From Paludibacteraceae bacterium (GTDB lineage: Bacteria > Bacteroidota > Bacteroidia > Bacteroidales > Paludibacteraceae), in contig JAKSNY010000006.1 of the NCBI GenBank assembly GCA_024399495.1, positions 58,533 through 122,532 on the forward strand: a stretch of DNA of 64,000 bases, written 5' to 3'. Shown one piece after another: positions 61,630-64,000 of the stretch. A program made the position numbers and the translations under genes. The notes beneath the pieces are model-generated. The model saw only the letters and a program-made list of their open reading frames with translations, did not search any database and was not told the origin of the DNA. The first letter of the stretch is position 1, and every line of letters starts with the position of its first letter.

Positions 61630-61740
61630 TCTGGATTGCGGTCTCAATATTTGCGTATTTACTGCTAATAAAATTTTCGCCGCCCAATATAGCCACAGTT
61701 TATTAAAATTTAGTACTTTTGTGCCTATATTTCATTGCTT

Positions 61741-62325
61741 ATGAACCTTTCAATTCCTGAGCGTGTGGTTGATTATGATGAAAAGACTCACAGCGTAATT
61801 ATGGATGACGGCTCCACCATTAAGGCAAGGATTCTGATATGGGTCAGCGGTGTTATTGCCGTAACATTGGACGGTGTGCCGGAAACAAGCATAGGCAAGG
61901 GTGGTAGAATTATATGCAACCAATATATGGAGGTATCGGGTATGGATTCTGTGTTTGCCGCCGGCGATATTGCCCTTACAAGTGAAGACGCCTATCCAAA
62001 CGGACATCCGCAAATGGCTCAGGTTGCAATGCAGCAGGCAAAACTAATAGCCACTAATCTGAATGCTGTGGCAAATGGCAAGGAGAGAAAGACATTCAAA
62101 TATGTAAACCTTGGCTCAATGGCTACCATTGGAAGAAACAAGGCTGTGGCTGATATAGGTGGAATGCACTTTAGCGGCTTTATAGCATGGGGTATGTGGA
62201 TGGTCATTCACCTTCGCTCCATTTTAGGTGTAAAGAACAAAATTATTGTTCTCTTTGATTGGATTATAAACTACTTTAACTATATAGGTTCTCTCAGACT
62301 GCTGATGTTTAAGGGGAAGAGATAA
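61741..62325 (+). pseudogene. C-terminal half of type II NADH dehydrogenase, 5' truncated
   Basis: 195 residues match the second half of NDH-2: the NAD-side end ILIWVSGVIAV, then GGRIICNQYMEVSGMDSVFAAGDIA with the FAD-binding aspartate, AQVAMQQAKLIATNL and the membrane tail. The N-terminal ~220 residues with both Rossmann glycine motifs are missing, and tandem repeats stand in their place. A TACTTTTG box at about 61715 could express it, but it cannot be an active enzyme alone. Confidence 0.8.
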
Positions 62326-62400
62326 GTGAAACATCTCTCATGATGACGAAAAAGCCATGATGAAGTTTTAACATTTATTAACACTTAATTACACCATTTA

Positions 62401-62446
62401 GTAACTGCCGGTTACAAAATTGTAACCAGCAGTTACAATTTTTTTT
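62401..62446 (+). terminator. Terminator after the ndh fragment
   Basis: GTAACTG/CAGTTAC (62401-62407, 62430-62436) with inner GGTTAC/GTAACC and a T-run. Confidence 0.85.
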
Positions 62447-62484
62447 GAGCAAATACTAAATAATGTTAAATCTTTAACAACCAC

Positions 62485-62515
62485 TTGATTATATTGTTTG
62501 TGAACAATAACTTTG
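62485..62515 (+). promoter_or_regulatory. Promoter of the ORF6N/RhuM gene
   Basis: TTG (62485-62487), 20 bases, TAACTTTG (62508-62515). Confidence 0.65.
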
Positions 62516-62540
62516 CATATTCATAAATGAACCAAATACA

Positions 62541-63764
62541 ATGGATATGGCAAAACAACCACACATCTATACAATAAGGAATAAAAGAGTAGTATTAGAT
62601 AGGGAACTGGCGGCGACACTGGGTGTGGAAACCAGACGCATGAACGAACAAATCAAAAGAAACAAAGAAAAGTTTTTTTCTGATTCAGTATTTCAATTGA
62701 CAAAAGAAGAATGGCAAAATTTGTCAAATTTCGATTTGATGCCGAAAATTGCGACATCAAACAACACTGGAAGAGGTGGTGTAAGGAAGCTTCCTTTTGC
62801 CTTTACAGAGACTGGTGTCAGGGTACTGAAAACTCTTATGAAAAGCAGTGTTGATATTGACTTTTCTGAAGAGCCGCCACTGCCTGCTGTTTATGAAAAA
62901 TCGTGGAATGAAGGTACTGTGGTGCTGTATAGGTCCGATGAAACCACAGATATAAATGTTTACATTTACAGGGAAACCGCATGGCTTAGGCAGGAACAAA
63001 TAAGTAAACTTTTTGGTGTGAAACAGCCAGTAATCTCAAAGCATTTGAGCAATATTTTTCAAAGCGGAGAGCTTGAAAAAAGTTCAGTTTATTCCATTTT
63101 GGAATATACTGCTAAGGATGGAAAAACATATTTCACTGCCTATTACAATTTGGATGCTGTGCTGTCTGTAGGTTACAGAGTAAACTCCATCAATGCCACC
63201 AGATTCCGTCAATGGGCTAATAGGGTTTTAAGAACCTATATTTTAAAAGGCGGTAGTTTGGAAAACAGAGTTGTGGCGTTGGAAGAGGGGCTGCGTCAAA
63301 CAAATAACATCGTATATGAAAATCAAAAACAACTTGACATTGTTTTAAAGAATGCTATACCTCCTGCAGAGCAGATTTTTATGCAGGGGCAGTTCTTTGA
63401 TGCGTATAAATTGTTTTCTGATTTAATAAGGAGTGCTAATAAGCGTGTTGTTATTATTGATAACTATGTGGATGAGAGTGTGCTTAAATTGTTATCTAAG
63501 CGTTCTGCTGGTGTAATGGGAGTGATTTACACAAGTGAGAAATGCTATAAAAATGAGACTTTTAAGCTTGATTTACAGAAGTATAATGCCCAATATCCTC
63601 CTGTTGAGGTTTATCTTATGAGCAAGGTTCACGATAGGTTTATGATAATAGATGATGTGCTGTACTCTTCGGGTGGGTCATTTAAGGATGCAGGAAAAAA
63701 ACTGTTTTCTTTTGAGAAGATGGGACTTTGCCCCGATGCAATCTTAAAACTAATTGGGGTGTAA
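62541..63764 (+). CDS. ORF6N + RhuM-like + PLD-like fusion protein
   Basis: A 407-residue three-part protein. Residues 1-115 are an ORF6N DNA-binding domain (RNKRVVLDRELAATLGVETRRMNEQIKRN). Residues about 120-255 are RhuM-like (WLRQEQISKLFGVKQPVISKHLSNIF, AVLSVGYRVNSINATRFRQWANRVLR). The C-terminal part ends in VHDRFMIIDDVLYSSGGSF, an HxK-like half-site seen in PLD-type nuclease/lipase folds. ORF6N and RhuM belong to phage antirepressor and mobile-element regulators. It lies between ndh debris and an RHS fragment, near a tRNA. ATG 62541 or 62547. Confidence 0.8.
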   Translation: MDMAKQPHIYTIRNKRVVLDRELAATLGVETRRMNEQIKRNKEKFFSDSVFQLTKEEWQNLSNFDLMPKIATSNNTGRGGVRKLPFAFTETGVRVLKTLMKSSVDIDFSEEPPLPAVYEKSWNEGTVVLYRSDETTDINVYIYRETAWLRQEQISKLFGVKQPVISKHLSNIFQSGELEKSSVYSILEYTAKDGKTYFTAYYNLDAVLSVGYRVNSINATRFRQWANRVLRTYILKGGSLENRVVALEEGLRQTNNIVYENQKQLDIVLKNAIPPAEQIFMQGQFFDAYKLFSDLIRSANKRVVIIDNYVDESVLKLLSKRSAGVMGVIYTSEKCYKNETFKLDLQKYNAQYPPVEVYLMSKVHDRFMIIDDVLYSSGGSFKDAGKKLFSFEKMGLCPDAILKLIGV

Positions 63765-63845
63765 AATTAAAAAAAAAAAAATTTGCAGAATAAAAAATAA
63801 TGTATAATTTTGCGGTCGTTAATCAAACAAAATGACAAGACATAG

Positions 63846-64000
63846 AAGCCGCAACCAAGTGCGGCATTGTGGCTTGGCGTAGATCCCCTTGCAGAGAAAT
63901 ATCCTGGTGTGAGTCCGTATGTATATTGTATGGGAAATCCTGTGCTATTGATAGATGAGGACGGATGCGAATCTCGCTCTTTTGATGACAAGGTAGGTGA
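63846..64000 (+). pseudogene. RHS core fragment with promoter, no start, runs off the window
   Basis: Frame from 63846 reads ...LWLGVDPLAEKYPGVSPYVYCMGNPVLLIDEDGCE, the RHS repeat-associated core C-terminus (DPLAEKYP..SPY.YC..NP...D.DG). No start codon and no upstream RHS repeats are present (stop at 63843). A TAATTTTG box lies at 63805-63812. It may be the joint before a toxin tip domain beyond the right edge. Confidence 0.75.

Overview
The window looks like a chromosomal segment of a Bacteroidales bacterium (phylum Bacteroidota). The evidence is AT-rich DNA, many promoters of the Bacteroidota type (TTTG, about 20 bases, TAnnTTTG), almost no Shine-Dalgarno sites, and typical Bacteroidales genes: a GldJ-type lipoprotein, folP next to cdaA, succinate/acetate CoA-transferase, class I fumarase, a DUF3109 protein, and a very large secreted FN3 protein. 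I cannot name the genus.

Layout. 0-7.2 kb: the end of an AAA ATPase, an 1826-residue secreted repeat protein, and two very small ORFs. 7.3-10.4 kb: the rplM-rpsI-rpsB-tsf translation block behind a structured leader. 10.4-14.5 kb: acyl-CoA ligase, fumarase, tsaE and a DUF2007-like protein. 14.5-16.5 kb: a second ATPase and a BRO-N protein. 16.5-27.6 kb: an accessory island with a membrane Ser/Thr kinase and a small XRE regulator on the minus strand. Diverging from them on the plus strand are a repeat-fold small protein, a PD-(D/E)XK-like protein, a TerB-like protein, membrane and lipoproteins, an OmpA-like protein, a voltage-channel-like protein with an unusual pore, and a short Pcp peptidase. 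27.6-51.5 kb: housekeeping genes (parC, glyS, an envelope lipoprotein/DUF3108/AsmA set, polA, CoA-transferase, cdaA, folP, gldJ, M16 peptidase, rbfA, LolC/E-like permease). 51.5-53.5 kb: a tRNA-Leu(UAA) split by a group I intron, an HNH endonuclease gene, and a 6S-like ncRNA. 53.5-61.2 kb: PepSY-like and MBL proteins, rsmG, a cation/proton antiporter, cstA and an epimerase. 61.2-64 kb: tRNA-Pro followed by repeats, an ndh fragment, an ORF6N/RhuM protein and an RHS fragment, which together look like debris of tRNA-targeted integration.

Repeats shape much of the non-coding DNA. Four elements share one plan, in which three hairpins are enclosed by a perfect 12-18 bp outer inverted repeat (7296, 13698, 53698, 61332). 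A repeat of about 110 bp precedes both glyS and cstA and has an inverted relative near 53.6 kb. Heptamer and octamer tandem repeats (TTTCAAC, ATGTATG, TCACCGAA, GGAGTNNA types) fill intergenic gaps and also run in frame through polA, a lipoprotein gene and the 3' end of rsmG. In polA the insert ends where the first 3'-5' exonuclease motif should be.

How the parts may work together. The kinase/XRE/channel island carries its own palindromic operators in both directed promoters, which suggests a switchable stress or defence cassette. No function can be proved from sequence alone. All calls are from reading the sequence by eye; no homology search or RNA folding was run.
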